64,000 nucleotides of DNA from JACCXJ01 sp050740695. GTDB lineage: Bacteria; Pseudomonadota; Gammaproteobacteria; JACCXJ01. Where the stretch lies: the NCBI GenBank assembly GCA_050740695.1, contig JBOIDR010000003.1:11614-75613 (forward strand). Reading direction: 5' to 3'. The stretch's first letter is position 1. Each line of letters begins with the position of its first letter. The notes beneath the pieces are model-generated. The model did not search any database. It saw only the letters and a list, made by a program, of their open reading frames with translations, and had not been told where the DNA came from. Made by a program: the position numbers and the translations under genes. Shown here in pieces: positions 17,646 to 26,465 of the stretch.

Positions 17646-18878
17646 CTACTTCGGGTCCTTCACTTCCTTGCCCGTGGCGTCGTAGACCCGGCCGCCCTTC
17701 ACGGTCAGGCGGCCGCGACCCGGAACCTCATAGATACCGTCCTCGGGAACGCCGGTGCCCTGCCCTCGCTGCCCCGCCCCCGGCAGCTCCACCGGCACCG
17801 CCTGTCCGGTCGCCGGGTCTACCGAATAGAACCGCTTGGCGCCCGTCGGGTAGCCGTCTTCGCCAGTCACCGGATCCCCGATGATGCGGCGCGTTTGGGA
17901 CGACCGATCCCCGAAGAGCAATCGATCGGTCGCCGAGAAGTCCGCCGGGTTCTCATCGAGGAGTGTCTGGGCCCGCGACGCCTTGACCTGCTCGAGGGTT
18001 GGCGGGGCGCGCAGGTCCTTCACGGCCTTGAGGGCCGCGAGATCGCCCGCGAAGGCCTCCCGGTCGTCCTTGGCCGCCTCTCTCCCGCGCTTCTCTGCGC
18101 CGGCCCGCGCCCGGTTCGCGGCGATGGTCTCGCCGGCCGTCGCGGCCTGGCCGATGAAGTCGGCGATCGCCGCCCCGGTCGTGAGGTTCGGATTCAAGCG
18201 CGGCAGGACCACCCGCTGCCGCCCCGGCTCCACCGTCTGCGCCTGCGGCGCCGGCAGGGCCGGGGCCGCGCCGCTCACCTTCGGCGGCGGCCCATCGAAG
18301 GTAGTGATCTGGCCCGTGCGGTTGTTCCGGAAGTACCCCTGCCCGGGCGCCAAGGGCGGGGACCCGGGCTGGGCCAGATCCGACTGGACGGCTTGGCGCG
18401 TGAGGCGCGCACCCGCTCCCCGCCCTCCGCCTTGCGAAGCGGGAGGGTTGGGTGGGGGTAGCCCTCGCGAAGCGGGAGGCGAAGCCGTTAAACCTCCCCC
18501 TTTAGAAGGGGGAGGCGAAGGAGGGGGTAAAGCCGCCCGTTGCGAAGCGAGAGGGCTGGGAGCCGGTACCACCCCAGCCCGAGGGGCCGACCCGACCGGC
18601 GGCGCGACGGAGCGAGGCTCCGCTCCGACGGCGCCCCTAGCAAAGTCCGCGATGCCACCTGCGGCGCTTGCGACGACCTGCGGACCGTTGCGGATGAGCG
18701 GTTCCACGAACGGCCTCGTCAGCGCCTTTACGGGCTCGACAATGGCATCGGCGACCTGCTGCTGCCCTTCTCGGTAGGCGGTTCCAACTCGGAAAGGCAG
18801 TGACGGTTGTTGTACCTTTTTCGCCCCTTTGCTCGTCGGCAAAGGCGGCAGATCATCGTACTGTCGTTGCTGCTGCAT
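17646..18878 (-). CDS. Proline-rich virion (ejection-type) protein
   Basis: 410 codons. Low-complexity Pro/Ala/Gly linkers (residues 100-160) derive from in-frame C/G-rich repeats. The middle has GQGYFRNNRTGQITTF, and an Ala/Arg/Lys/Asp-rich helical stretch covers about 230-300. The C-terminus carries GIYEVPGRGRLTVKGGRVYD, a small beta repeat common in phage structural proteins. Its stop abuts the giant gene start, and it follows a long coiled-coil protein. The trio resembles the internal-virion or ejection-protein set of podoviruses. That role is inferred from position; no catalytic motif was seen. Confidence 0.7.
   Translation of the reverse strand: MQQQRQYDDLPPLPTSKGAKKVQQPSLPFRVGTAYREGQQQVADAIVEPVKALTRPFVEPLIRNGPQVVASAAGGIADFARGAVGAEPRSVAPPVGSAPRAGVVPAPSPLASQRAALPPPSPPPSKGGGLTASPPASRGLPPPNPPASQGGGRGAGARLTRQAVQSDLAQPGSPPLAPGQGYFRNNRTGQITTFDGPPPKVSGAAPALPAPQAQTVEPGRQRVVLPRLNPNLTTGAAIADFIGQAATAGETIAANRARAGAEKRGREAAKDDREAFAGDLAALKAVKDLRAPPTLEQVKASRAQTLLDENPADFSATDRLLFGDRSSQTRRIIGDPVTGEDGYPTGAKRFYSVDPATGQAVPVELPGAGQRGQGTGVPEDGIYEVPGRGRLTVKGGRVYDATGKEVKDPK
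18421..18528. repeat. C/G-rich interspersed repeats, cluster
   Basis: Three short copies in a row, each with a GCGAAGCGGGAGG-type or TTTAGAAGGGGGAGG-type loop and a G-rich tail. Read in frame as PPPSPPPSKGGG and LPPPNPPASQGGG in the proline-rich virion protein. Confidence 0.7.
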
Positions 18879-18889
18879 GGCTGGTGTCC

Positions 18890-20692
18890 CTAGTCTTCCG
18901 TGGTTTGCGATGCGAGCGCGCTGATGGTGTTGAGCGCGCCGCTCACGATGTTCGAATAGAAGTCGGCGCCCGCTTCTGCGGCGCTCGCGCGCACGCCCAG
19001 GATCGCCTTGGCCTGTTCGAGCTGGACCTGGGCCTTCTGCACGGCGTGGTTGAGAAACGCGGCGTAGGCCTGAGCGCTGGCCTCGTAGTTGGAGATCCCG
19101 AGGCGCGCTATCTCGGAGGCGACCGTTCCCTTCGCGGAAAACGCGGCGATCTGCGAGCGGTAAACGTCGCTCTTGATCCCGGCCCGTTGCACGTCGGCCT
19201 CGAGCCTCGCGCGCCAGCCCTGCAGCTCCGCGTTATGGACGTCGATGCGGCTCCTGGCGCGCTCGGTATGCGCGGTGAGCATCGTGCGCTTCACCTCCGC
19301 CTTGGCGCGCACGGCGTCCACGGTTGCTTCGTAGGCCTTGACCTGGGACTCGAAGATCCGCGCCTTCGCCTCCTCGCCCCGCACCGCGGCCTCGTGCGCG
19401 TTGAGTCGCGCGACCTGGGCCTGCACTGTCGCCGAGTAGGATTCCACCTCGCTCCTGTGCGCATCGAGCCGCAGTCGCTCCACGTCCGCCTGAACCGAGG
19501 CCGCCTGCATGCGGGAGCGGTACAGCTCGACGATGGTGTTGAGCGCCTGGATCGACGCCTGGTACTTGTCGAGCTCGATCTTCTGGATCTCGCCGCGCAC
19601 CCTGGCCGATTCGAGTTGCGCGCGATGGACCTCGATGGCCTGCACCGCGGCCTTGAGGCGGGTCTCGAAGACCTGTGCGCCGGTGCGGTACGAATCGAGC
19701 CGCAGTTGCAGCTCCGCGACCTTGGCGTTGTAGCCCTGGATCCCGTACTCGACGAGGTAACGGCTCGCGTTCAAAGCGCGCTCCATGATCCCCGCGTGAT
19801 GCGTGATGAGGATCTGTTCAAACTGGGTGGCCGCGGTGATGGTGAACTGCCGCGCCTGGATGTAGTCCGTGGTGCGTTTGACGGCGATCTCGCGGTTCAC
19901 CTCCGAGACGCCATCCGCCGCGCGCTGTGTGGCGCCATCGATGGCGTCGAAGAGCGAGCCGGGGGACCGGGAGAAGCGGCGGGACACGAATGCTCGCGAG
20001 GCCTCGTCCACCGCCTGCCGGCGCTGGGCCTCCTCGCGATCGACGGCGCGGCCCCACACCCGGATCTCGTCGGCCGTATCGATGCCGTATCCGCCGCTCG
20101 TGAGATCGTCGGTGAGCGTGGCGCCGAGGGCGTCCAGGCCGTCGCTCTCATACGCCTGCTCGGCGAACAGGAAGGTTCCGGTGGGCGCATCGATGTCGAT
20201 GGCCGGCGGGGCGAGGTCGAAGCTCGGCAGCTCCACCTCGATCGGTCCGGGCAGATTGATCGCGGCCAGAGTCGGCGCGGTCGGGATCTCGATCGTGGGC
20301 GCTTCCGGCAGCACCACGTCCCGGACTCCCGGCGCGGCGCCGGGCCGTGCGGGCAGATCGAGCGCAGGCGCGGCCGGCAAGGTGATGGCGGGCGGGGCCA
20401 TGTGGAAATCCGGGATCGCGATGTCTTCGATCGCCGGTATATCAATGATCGGTGCGGCCGGCGGGTTTTCCTGTGGGATCGAGATGTTCGGGGCGGCGGG
20501 CGCGTGGCCCAGAACCACGTTCAGCGCGTTGCTCACCCCATCGAAGTTGAGGAGCTGGGCGTCCGGCGGCTGATCGATCCCGATCCTCGTGTTCGAGAGC
20601 GATTGCAAGGCGCTCAAGAACGTCTCGACTCGGTTCGCCCAAGTGGCCGCGTAGGCCTTGTTGTCGGTGATGATCTGGCTAGTGGTGGTCAT
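18890..20692 (-). CDS. Long coiled-coil virion protein
   Basis: 600 codons. Residues 60-170 are a Pro/Ile/Ala-rich extended region with a loose repeat of the form APxIxIPxAP. From about 220 to the end the chain is almost continuous helix and coiled coil, rich in Ala, Gln, Glu and Arg and without membrane segments. The same kind of protein is often found beside PLxRFG polyvalent genes. A tail-tube, needle or ejection role is plausible but inferred. It is separated from the next tail gene upstream by a gene on the opposite strand (20755-20997). Confidence 0.7.
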   Translation of the reverse strand: MTTTSQIITDNKAYAATWANRVETFLSALQSLSNTRIGIDQPPDAQLLNFDGVSNALNVVLGHAPAAPNISIPQENPPAAPIIDIPAIEDIAIPDFHMAPPAITLPAAPALDLPARPGAAPGVRDVVLPEAPTIEIPTAPTLAAINLPGPIEVELPSFDLAPPAIDIDAPTGTFLFAEQAYESDGLDALGATLTDDLTSGGYGIDTADEIRVWGRAVDREEAQRRQAVDEASRAFVSRRFSRSPGSLFDAIDGATQRAADGVSEVNREIAVKRTTDYIQARQFTITAATQFEQILITHHAGIMERALNASRYLVEYGIQGYNAKVAELQLRLDSYRTGAQVFETRLKAAVQAIEVHRAQLESARVRGEIQKIELDKYQASIQALNTIVELYRSRMQAASVQADVERLRLDAHRSEVESYSATVQAQVARLNAHEAAVRGEEAKARIFESQVKAYEATVDAVRAKAEVKRTMLTAHTERARSRIDVHNAELQGWRARLEADVQRAGIKSDVYRSQIAAFSAKGTVASEIARLGISNYEASAQAYAAFLNHAVQKAQVQLEQAKAILGVRASAAEAGADFYSNIVSGALNTISALASQTTED

Positions 20693-20704
20693 GGTGTCTA
20701 GTGA

Positions 20705-20720
20705 TATAGTGGTCTATAGT
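20705..20720 (+). promoter_or_regulatory. Putative promoter of an opposite-strand moron gene
   Basis: Two TATAGT hexamers (20705-20710 and 20715-20720) lie in the short AT-richer gap before a plus-strand gene that cannot use the minus-strand late transcript. No convincing -35 element was found. Confidence 0.35.
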
Positions 20721-20754
20721 GTTCTCGCGGCTTCCGCCGCTGCTTTCGAAGTCC

Positions 20755-20997
20755 ATGTCCACGCCCGAGAACCTCGTACTGGAGCAACTGCGCATCATCA
20801 GGGCGGAGAATGAACAGCGCGATCGCGAGATGGCGCTGATCAAAGCCGACCTCACGGTGTTCCGAGCCGAGCTTGCGAACACCAACACCCACCTACGCGC
20901 GGTCATGGAGGTGCTTGGCACGCACACCGATGTGCTGCATGAGATCAGCAGGCGTCTGTTGGACCTGCAGTACGAATTGCTCAAACCAGGAAGCTGA
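20755..20997 (+). CDS. Small coiled-coil protein (moron candidate)
   Basis: 80 codons from the ATG of MSTPENLVLEQLRII; a start 12 codons earlier is possible. The chain is a charged coiled coil with heptad spacing through VFRAELANTNTHLRAVMEVL and ending RRLLDLQYELL. It resembles short coiled-coil proteins of unknown function common in bacterial genomes, not tail proteins. It is the only plus-strand gene between minus-strand tail genes and has its own promoter-like hexamers, the usual layout of a moron expressed in the lysogen. Its function is unknown. Confidence 0.6.
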   Translation: MSTPENLVLEQLRIIRAENEQRDREMALIKADLTVFRAELANTNTHLRAVMEVLGTHTDVLHEISRRLLDLQYELLKPGS

Positions 20998-21069
20998 GAG
21001 CATGAGCGACACCGGGAGCGACAGGCAGCGACCCGCGTCGAGATCAGTGCGCTCGGGCAGCAACTTGTG

Positions 21070-23190
21070 TCAGGTGGCGATGTAGTAGGTCCCAGGCTGA
21101 TCGAACTTCGAGACTAGCTCCCAGCTTGCGAAGTTGTTCAGCTTGTAGGAGACCATGTCGAGCGCTTGATCGAGCAAGGTCTGATAGGGCTCGCCGGCCC
21201 GCTTGGCGTGCAGGGCAATGTTCAGGGCCGAATGAAAGTCTGCCCACCCCACGGATCCGGGGTCGTCGCGCGTTTGCAGAATGCAGACCCCCACTTTGGT
21301 CGTTGTGGCATGCGCCCAGATAATTGCGATAGCTCTTGAGTTAACAAAGATGCCAGAGTGCCTGACAAAAGGTATCGCCTTGGCCCTGATGAATTCCGCA
21401 TCGACGGCCACCTGCCTTGCTTGACTTACTGCATACCCTGCTGGGTGTCCTGGGTTCGAGACAAGAGTGTAGGTTTCAAAGAAATCCTCTAAGTCGGCTT
21501 CATACTGTTGAAAGGCATCCAACACTTCGTTGTGCCAGTCATTCCCAAGCTCATTCGCAAGCTCGAAATCCGTAATAGGGGGGTCGTTAGGCATTTGCTC
21601 GCCGTACAGATACCACTTGCGCCCCGCGGGCTCATCGGCGGCGACAAGAAGCCCATCTCCATACAGAGCGAAGCTCTTGTCGCGGCTGATCTCGTAGCTC
21701 CTGCCTTGATAGGTCACCACGGGGAAGGTTCCGTCGTAAAACGGGCTGTGGTAGAAAAAGTCGGTTGTGCGGGTGTAGCCGGAAGTCGCTAACATCTCAG
21801 CTCGCCCGTTCGGCAAGGAGATGCTGCGTGTGCGCGCATGCACGTTCAAGGTAGTCGAGAGATGGACCGAGATCTCGTCCACCACGGTGCGCTCGAAATC
21901 GAATCGTTTGACCTCATAAACGTCCAGAGGCGTGACAGAAAACCCGGACCCGGCGAGCGCCGGGTCCGACAACCCGACTTTGTACCCGCGAACGTCGGTC
22001 AGAACAAGAAACGCCTCATCATCCTCCAATCTCAACAGGTCGTACTCAAAGTACGTAACAACGAGGCCCGCCGCTGGCCCCGACACGAGGTCAGTGGAAA
22101 CGTGGCGAGTTATCTGATGGAAGACACGCACTCCACCGATTACGTGAGGGTCGGGCTCTTTCTCGATCACTTGTGGACCAAGAAGCTCATCCAGAGTCAC
22201 CAGCTTTGACTTGCTCGCCCGCCTCGTCTTTGCTTCCGCCGTGAAGAACTCGGTGCTATATAAGAAATGAGGAACGACGGTTCCAGCGATCTCACCATCC
22301 CCACCCACTTCCAGCTTCCCAGTGATCCGTGACAGCCGCAGCTGCGTGATCGCAGAGAAGGGTAATAACCCTGCTTGCGGGGCATCTGAGATGGTCTGGT
22401 CAATCTCGTAGGTCCCGGGAACACGAGTCAAGGACGGCGTAAAGAAATAGGCATAGCTCCCGAAAGCGATCTCGACACCATCCGTTCCGGGCGGGATGGA
22501 AACCCGGTACTCCATGTCGGTCCCCTCATAGATGAGCTTCCAGTCATCCGGATGGATCGCCGCCACGGCAGCTTGAGGGGATTGCCCACTGTCAATGGAA
22601 ACCGCGTGCAGGTAGGCCAGTAGAGCGATCCGACCGTCAAAGAGCTGCGCGCTGATCTGCTGATAGTTTCCCACCAGATGCTCACCGATCGCGACCACAT
22701 CAGGGTCGGAGGAAGGGCCTAATGCCAGTGCGCTCTGAATAGGCCCATACGCACTCTTCGTAATCAGTGTCCGCGCCTCCAACGGCAGCGCAGCCGATGG
22801 ATCGTAGACACGAAAACCGGATAGCCGTAGCTTGGCCCCGAGACGTGTCACGCCGTCTGTGGTGAACACATCCTCACCCTCTGCGCCCAGCTTGATGGTG
22901 CGGAAGGTGCCGTGACCGAGCGTAGTATTGAAGAAACGAAGAAACGCCCCTCGGACCTTCTGTCCCCTCTCTATCCGGATCCGATTCTGCGCCCGCTCCG
23001 GCCGCGGCTTGCCGCTCCCCACGTCCACCGGTACCGACACATGCACCTCGATTTCCGCGTCGTCGAGCTTGTAGCGCCGCGTGCCCGTGCGCAGCCCCTG
23101 GCGGAGGAGCTGCTCCTGCAGGAGCGCCAGGCGCTTCTTGGCGTAGGGCAGGTATCGCTCGCCGCCGTCGATCTGGAGCTGCACGGGCAT
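21070..23190 (-). CDS. Large tail protein with exchanged C-terminal part
   Basis: 706 codons. The first 90 or so residues (MPVQLQIDGGERYLPYAKKR start) are encoded by GC-rich DNA like the neighbours. From about residue 100 onward the DNA is clearly poorer in GC and uses more A/T-ending codons. The product there is rich in beta-type segments with many Tyr and Phe. No enzyme motif was recognised. The gene overlaps the previous one (TAATG). A conserved attachment end with a variable distal part fits a receptor-contacting or tail-tip protein, but that is inference. Confidence 0.65.
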   Translation of the reverse strand: MPVQLQIDGGERYLPYAKKRLALLQEQLLRQGLRTGTRRYKLDDAEIEVHVSVPVDVGSGKPRPERAQNRIRIERGQKVRGAFLRFFNTTLGHGTFRTIKLGAEGEDVFTTDGVTRLGAKLRLSGFRVYDPSAALPLEARTLITKSAYGPIQSALALGPSSDPDVVAIGEHLVGNYQQISAQLFDGRIALLAYLHAVSIDSGQSPQAAVAAIHPDDWKLIYEGTDMEYRVSIPPGTDGVEIAFGSYAYFFTPSLTRVPGTYEIDQTISDAPQAGLLPFSAITQLRLSRITGKLEVGGDGEIAGTVVPHFLYSTEFFTAEAKTRRASKSKLVTLDELLGPQVIEKEPDPHVIGGVRVFHQITRHVSTDLVSGPAAGLVVTYFEYDLLRLEDDEAFLVLTDVRGYKVGLSDPALAGSGFSVTPLDVYEVKRFDFERTVVDEISVHLSTTLNVHARTRSISLPNGRAEMLATSGYTRTTDFFYHSPFYDGTFPVVTYQGRSYEISRDKSFALYGDGLLVAADEPAGRKWYLYGEQMPNDPPITDFELANELGNDWHNEVLDAFQQYEADLEDFFETYTLVSNPGHPAGYAVSQARQVAVDAEFIRAKAIPFVRHSGIFVNSRAIAIIWAHATTTKVGVCILQTRDDPGSVGWADFHSALNIALHAKRAGEPYQTLLDQALDMVSYKLNNFASWELVSKFDQPGTYYIAT
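21934..21970. repeat. In-frame hairpin repeat
   Basis: Stem GGACCCGGC (21946-21954) with GCCGGGTCC (21959-21967), followed on the minus strand by GGGTTTTCTG. Encodes DPALAGSGFSVT in the tail protein. It would be called a strong intrinsic terminator if it were not inside a gene. Confidence 0.6.
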
Positions 23191-24725
23191 TAGATCCGCC
23201 TCGACAGCACTTCGGCCTCGATGTCGATCTGGCCGATCTCGAAATCGGCTCCGTGCGTGTTCCCGACCTCGAACTGCCAGTAGCGCGCCTTGAGGCCCCG
23301 GCCGAGATCGGCCTTGCGCTGCCGGTAGGGCTCGCCGGCCGGCACGGGGTAGTTGTAGCGCGTCGCGCCTTCGTCGAGCACGACAGTCAGAGCCATCGGC
23401 TCGGCCGATGAGCCCGACACGTAGGCGTCCGTGCAGCGCTTCATCTTGTCCGAGCCGAAGTCCGTGATCCCAGTGAGCGCGTGCGCGTCGATCGCGATAC
23501 CGTCATCGGTATCGCCGTCGAGAGCGAAGAGCCCCGCATCCGAGGCCCCGAGCAGCCGACCGCCGACGACGGCGAAGGAGTTGAACGGATAACCCTCGTA
23601 CTCGGTGACGGCGCCGGTCTTGAGGTTGACCACCACCACCGTATCGACAATCGATCCGGCGACTGCCCCGCTCAGGTGGGCGCTCAGCAGAGGCAGGGAG
23701 GCCGCGATGGCCCCGGTGATCGGGACATAGCCCTTGAGATCTGCGCGGATGAGCGGCAGCTCGGCGGCCAGGGACCCCATGACCCCGACAACGCCGCCGA
23801 GCGCGCCCTGGAAGGTCGGCAAGCTGGCCTCGATCCGGCCGACCACCGTCGCGCGCCCTTCCACCTGGCCGGTGAGCAGCGGCAGACGGCCATCGACGAT
23901 ACCGATGACACCCGCAAAGCCGGTGATCGATCCCGTGAGCCGGGGCAGCTCGGCCGCGATCTCGCCCCGGGCCCCCTGGAGCCCCGTGATCTCCGATGCG
24001 AGGACCGGAAGGACGCCTTCGATCCCGACGACACCCCCTCGCATCTCCGCCTCGAGGACCGGCAGCGCGGCGTCAATGCTGCCCCGGATCTCGACGAGCC
24101 CCCGAACATCCGACCGGAGCAACGGGAGGCCGGCATCGATGTCGCCGGCGACGCCGGCGAGCCCCTCGATGCTGGATCCGAGGAGGGGTAGTGCTGCGTC
24201 TATCTCCCCGCTGGCGGGCAAGACGATCGCCGCACCACCGATCTTGACCCCTCCGCTGGATAGAGACTCCTGATAGTGGACGACGGTTGCGGCGCCGCTG
24301 ATCTGGGCGCCGCCCGAGGGGCTGTAGACGACGAACTCGAACGACTCGGCAGCCGTCCCGCCGACCGTCATCCCCCCCTGCATCACCTCGGTGTAGGTGA
24401 CGGGGACGATGTGCGTCACCGGAGCGGTGCCCGAGATGAGCACCCCGCCCTGGCCGGTCAGGACCAGGGCATCATCCACGATGTAGGCTTGCCCACCTAC
24501 GGAGAGGCCGCCCGAGGCGACCTCGGTATACGTTACCGGCCCGGCCTCCGCCATCTCGAACTTGGGCAGCCGGATCCCCGCATCGCGCGTGATCTCCCCT
24601 AGGGTGAACCTCGGGAGCCGGATCCCGGCGTCGATCGAGATCTGCCCGAGGGTGAACCTCGGTAGCCGGATCCCGGCATCGATCGGGATATCCCCGAACG
24701 AGAATTTCGGAAGCGCGAAGGCCAC
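23190..24725 (-). CDS. Repeat-built tail protein
   Basis: 511 codons built from three repeat types. Residues 10-57 hold three copies of a 16-residue unit (DAGIRLPRFTLGQ type). Residues 60-165 hold units of the form SGGxxIGGxAxV. Residues 170-360 hold nine copies of a 21-residue unit with consensus GxIxAxLPLLxxxxxGxxxxx. The last 140 residues are non-repetitive (VVVNLKTGAVTEYEGYPFNS, then a Trp/Tyr-rich end). Repeats of this sort form extended fibres in phage tails. It sits between paralogous tail proteins and the 706-residue tail protein. No lysin or depolymerase motif was seen. Confidence 0.7.
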   Translation of the reverse strand: MAFALPKFSFGDIPIDAGIRLPRFTLGQISIDAGIRLPRFTLGEITRDAGIRLPKFEMAEAGPVTYTEVASGGLSVGGQAYIVDDALVLTGQGGVLISGTAPVTHIVPVTYTEVMQGGMTVGGTAAESFEFVVYSPSGGAQISGAATVVHYQESLSSGGVKIGGAAIVLPASGEIDAALPLLGSSIEGLAGVAGDIDAGLPLLRSDVRGLVEIRGSIDAALPVLEAEMRGGVVGIEGVLPVLASEITGLQGARGEIAAELPRLTGSITGFAGVIGIVDGRLPLLTGQVEGRATVVGRIEASLPTFQGALGGVVGVMGSLAAELPLIRADLKGYVPITGAIAASLPLLSAHLSGAVAGSIVDTVVVVNLKTGAVTEYEGYPFNSFAVVGGRLLGASDAGLFALDGDTDDGIAIDAHALTGITDFGSDKMKRCTDAYVSGSSAEPMALTVVLDEGATRYNYPVPAGEPYRQRKADLGRGLKARYWQFEVGNTHGADFEIGQIDIEAEVLSRRI

Positions 24726-24738
24726 GGCCGGGGAGAAC

Positions 24739-25557
24739 TTAGAAGGAGATGGTCGCTTCGGTCAGTGAGACGGGGTTCCCGCTGGTGATCGACAGGCTAT
24801 CGAGGATGAAGTCGGCCGCGCTCGTGCCCACCGATCCCTGAATCGTAAAAACACCCTTGGTCCAGCGCGCATACCCCGCCGTGCCACTCGCGACCGCGTT
24901 GGCGGTCAGATTCGTCCCCAAGGCCGATGCGCCCCCCACTGCGGTATTCCATGGGCATGTAGCGGTGGTCGGCAGATCCACGAGCTTGGTGCCCGTCGGC
25001 GCCTCGTCGGCCGTGGCCGGAGCGCTGCCCGTGTATACCGAGACCGTGCCGCTGATGCCCATCTGTAACGCCCCGGCCAGGTCGGTCCAGATCGCCACCA
25101 TCTTGTTGCGAGCATCGATGTTGAGCTTCAGGGTCCCCAGGCTCTCCGGCATCTTCATGGAGAGATTGGTGATCTCGAACGCACCTCCGTTCGTGATCGA
25201 CAGGGTGTCGAGGATGCAGCCGGCGCCGGAGCCGGCGACCCCGCACGTGACATCGATGCAGGGATTCCCGATGGTATTCTTGATACGCGCAAAGCTCGCC
25301 GTGCCGGTCGCCGCACCGGTGCCCGCACGCGGGGCAGCAAGCTGGGCGATCCCAGCAGATACCGCGCTCCACGATGCGTTGGCTATGGTGACGGTGGCGA
25401 GCAACGTGCCGGCCGGCGTCACCGATGGATCGACCGGCTGCGCGCCACTGTAGATCTCGGCCGACGATTCCAGGGTGGTGCTGTTCGAGCTGGTCTTACC
25501 CGTGAGGGTATCGATCACCGTGTTGACGAAGTTGGCGACGTGGAAGGTGGTCGGCAT
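24739..25557 (-). CDS. Tail protein with two tandem copies of one domain
   Basis: 272 codons. Each half repeats the pattern (I/V)YxGxxPxxxDExPxGT near its start and a stretch like SLSITxGxxxxxT near its end. The same domain makes up the single-domain gene at 25978-26427, so the locus contains three copies of one beta-rich domain. This is a structural virion protein by context. The gap to the upstream gene is only 6 bases. Confidence 0.65.
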   Translation of the reverse strand: MPTTFHVANFVNTVIDTLTGKTSSNSTTLESSAEIYSGAQPVDPSVTPAGTLLATVTIANASWSAVSAGIAQLAAPRAGTGAATGTASFARIKNTIGNPCIDVTCGVAGSGAGCILDTLSITNGGAFEITNLSMKMPESLGTLKLNIDARNKMVAIWTDLAGALQMGISGTVSVYTGSAPATADEAPTGTKLVDLPTTATCPWNTAVGGASALGTNLTANAVASGTAGYARWTKGVFTIQGSVGTSAADFILDSLSITSGNPVSLTEATISF

Positions 25558-25563
25558 GGCGAA

Positions 25564-25971
25564 TTACACCTTCGACAGGGTGATCTTCGGGGTGATCTTG
25601 ATCTGGTCCCCGGAGTTTTGGATCACTTTGCCCGAAGCGAACTTCTCTTCCCAGACCAAGATCGAGGAGCTCGCGCCCACCATGTAATAGCCGTATACGG
25701 TCACAGCCGCGGCGGCGCTGAATGTCCACACCTGTTCGGCATAGGTTCCCTCGGCCACGCCGCCCGACTGCGCCACGGTCCAGCTCGTCTTGGTGAGCGT
25801 CTTGGCCGCGTAGCCGTGTGTGCTCATCTCGGTAAACGTGGATGGCGTGTCGCCGTCCGCGGGCGTGATGTTGTTCACGAAGAGCTTGAGGATGACGTCC
25901 TCGCTGGCGTTTTTCCCAAGCGCGTTTTCGAGTAGGCGGTTCTCGCCTAAGGTCGGTACGAGTAAGGGCAT
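25564..25971 (-). CDS. Conserved small phage structural protein
   Basis: 135 codons: MPLLVPTLGENRLLENALGK at the start, then ILKLFVNNITPADGDTPSTF and an end rich in Lys, Ile and Thr. Small proteins with this opening are frequent in phage tail modules and are usually annotated only as hypothetical. It lies between two genes of one paralogous family with gaps of 6 bases on either side, so it is surely cotranscribed. No enzymatic motif. Confidence 0.6.
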   Translation of the reverse strand: MPLLVPTLGENRLLENALGKNASEDVILKLFVNNITPADGDTPSTFTEMSTHGYAAKTLTKTSWTVAQSGGVAEGTYAEQVWTFSAAAAVTVYGYYMVGASSSILVWEEKFASGKVIQNSGDQIKITPKITLSKV

Positions 25972-25977
25972 CTTCGA

Positions 25978-26427
25978 TTACTCCTTGGGCATCTTGAACT
26001 TGCCGGTGGGAACGGTTAACGGCGCTGCGGCAACCAGCGTGGTGCTTGACAGGTTCAGATCGGCGCCCGAGGTCCCCACGGTGCCGTCGATGCGCGCGAG
26101 CGTCGTGGTTGCCGCGGTACCAGCATCTGAGTTTTCACGGAGCCGGAAGAAACCTGCGATGCCATCGGCGAGGATGGTCCCGGACCAGGTTTCGCTCGCC
26201 TTCTTCAGGATCTCGCCGGCTACCGCGGCGGCCTCGAAGGTGAGCCCGGTCGCCGTGCTGTTGTTGGTAATGGTGCAGAGCTTCACGCTCGATGTAGGAA
26301 TCGCTTCGTCCGGTGTGGCCGGCCGACTGCCGCTCCAGATATCGATGAAGCTCAGGTTGAAAACGGTGCGGAAAGCACCCGTGTCCAGGAGCTTGTTCAC
26401 GCACCCGGTGGATAGGCGTAACGACAT
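25978..26427 (-). CDS. Single-domain paralogue of the 272-residue tail protein
   Basis: 149 codons. Carries IDIWSGSRPATPDEAIPTSS near the start and GTVGTSGADLNLSS near the end, matching both halves of the protein at 24739-25557. GGAGGTCC lies just before the ATG. First gene after a terminator hairpin. Structural by context. Confidence 0.6.
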   Translation of the reverse strand: MSLRLSTGCVNKLLDTGAFRTVFNLSFIDIWSGSRPATPDEAIPTSSVKLCTITNNSTATGLTFEAAAVAGEILKKASETWSGTILADGIAGFFRLRENSDAGTAATTTLARIDGTVGTSGADLNLSSTTLVAAAPLTVPTGKFKMPKE

Positions 26428-26445
26428 GGAGGACCTCCAGAAACG

Positions 26446-26465
26446 AAAAAGGCCCCGCAGGGCCT
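26446..26465 (-). terminator. Intrinsic terminator
   Basis: Minus-strand stem AGGCCC, loop, GGGCCT, then TTTTTCG. Lies between the stop of the 394-residue tail protein and the next structural gene. Confidence 0.7.

Noticed and set aside
18800..20701. A 633-codon plus-strand frame
   Set aside because: It mirrors the coiled-coil virion gene; its composition is rich in Leu, Arg and Val with no domain, as expected for antisense of GC-rich DNA.
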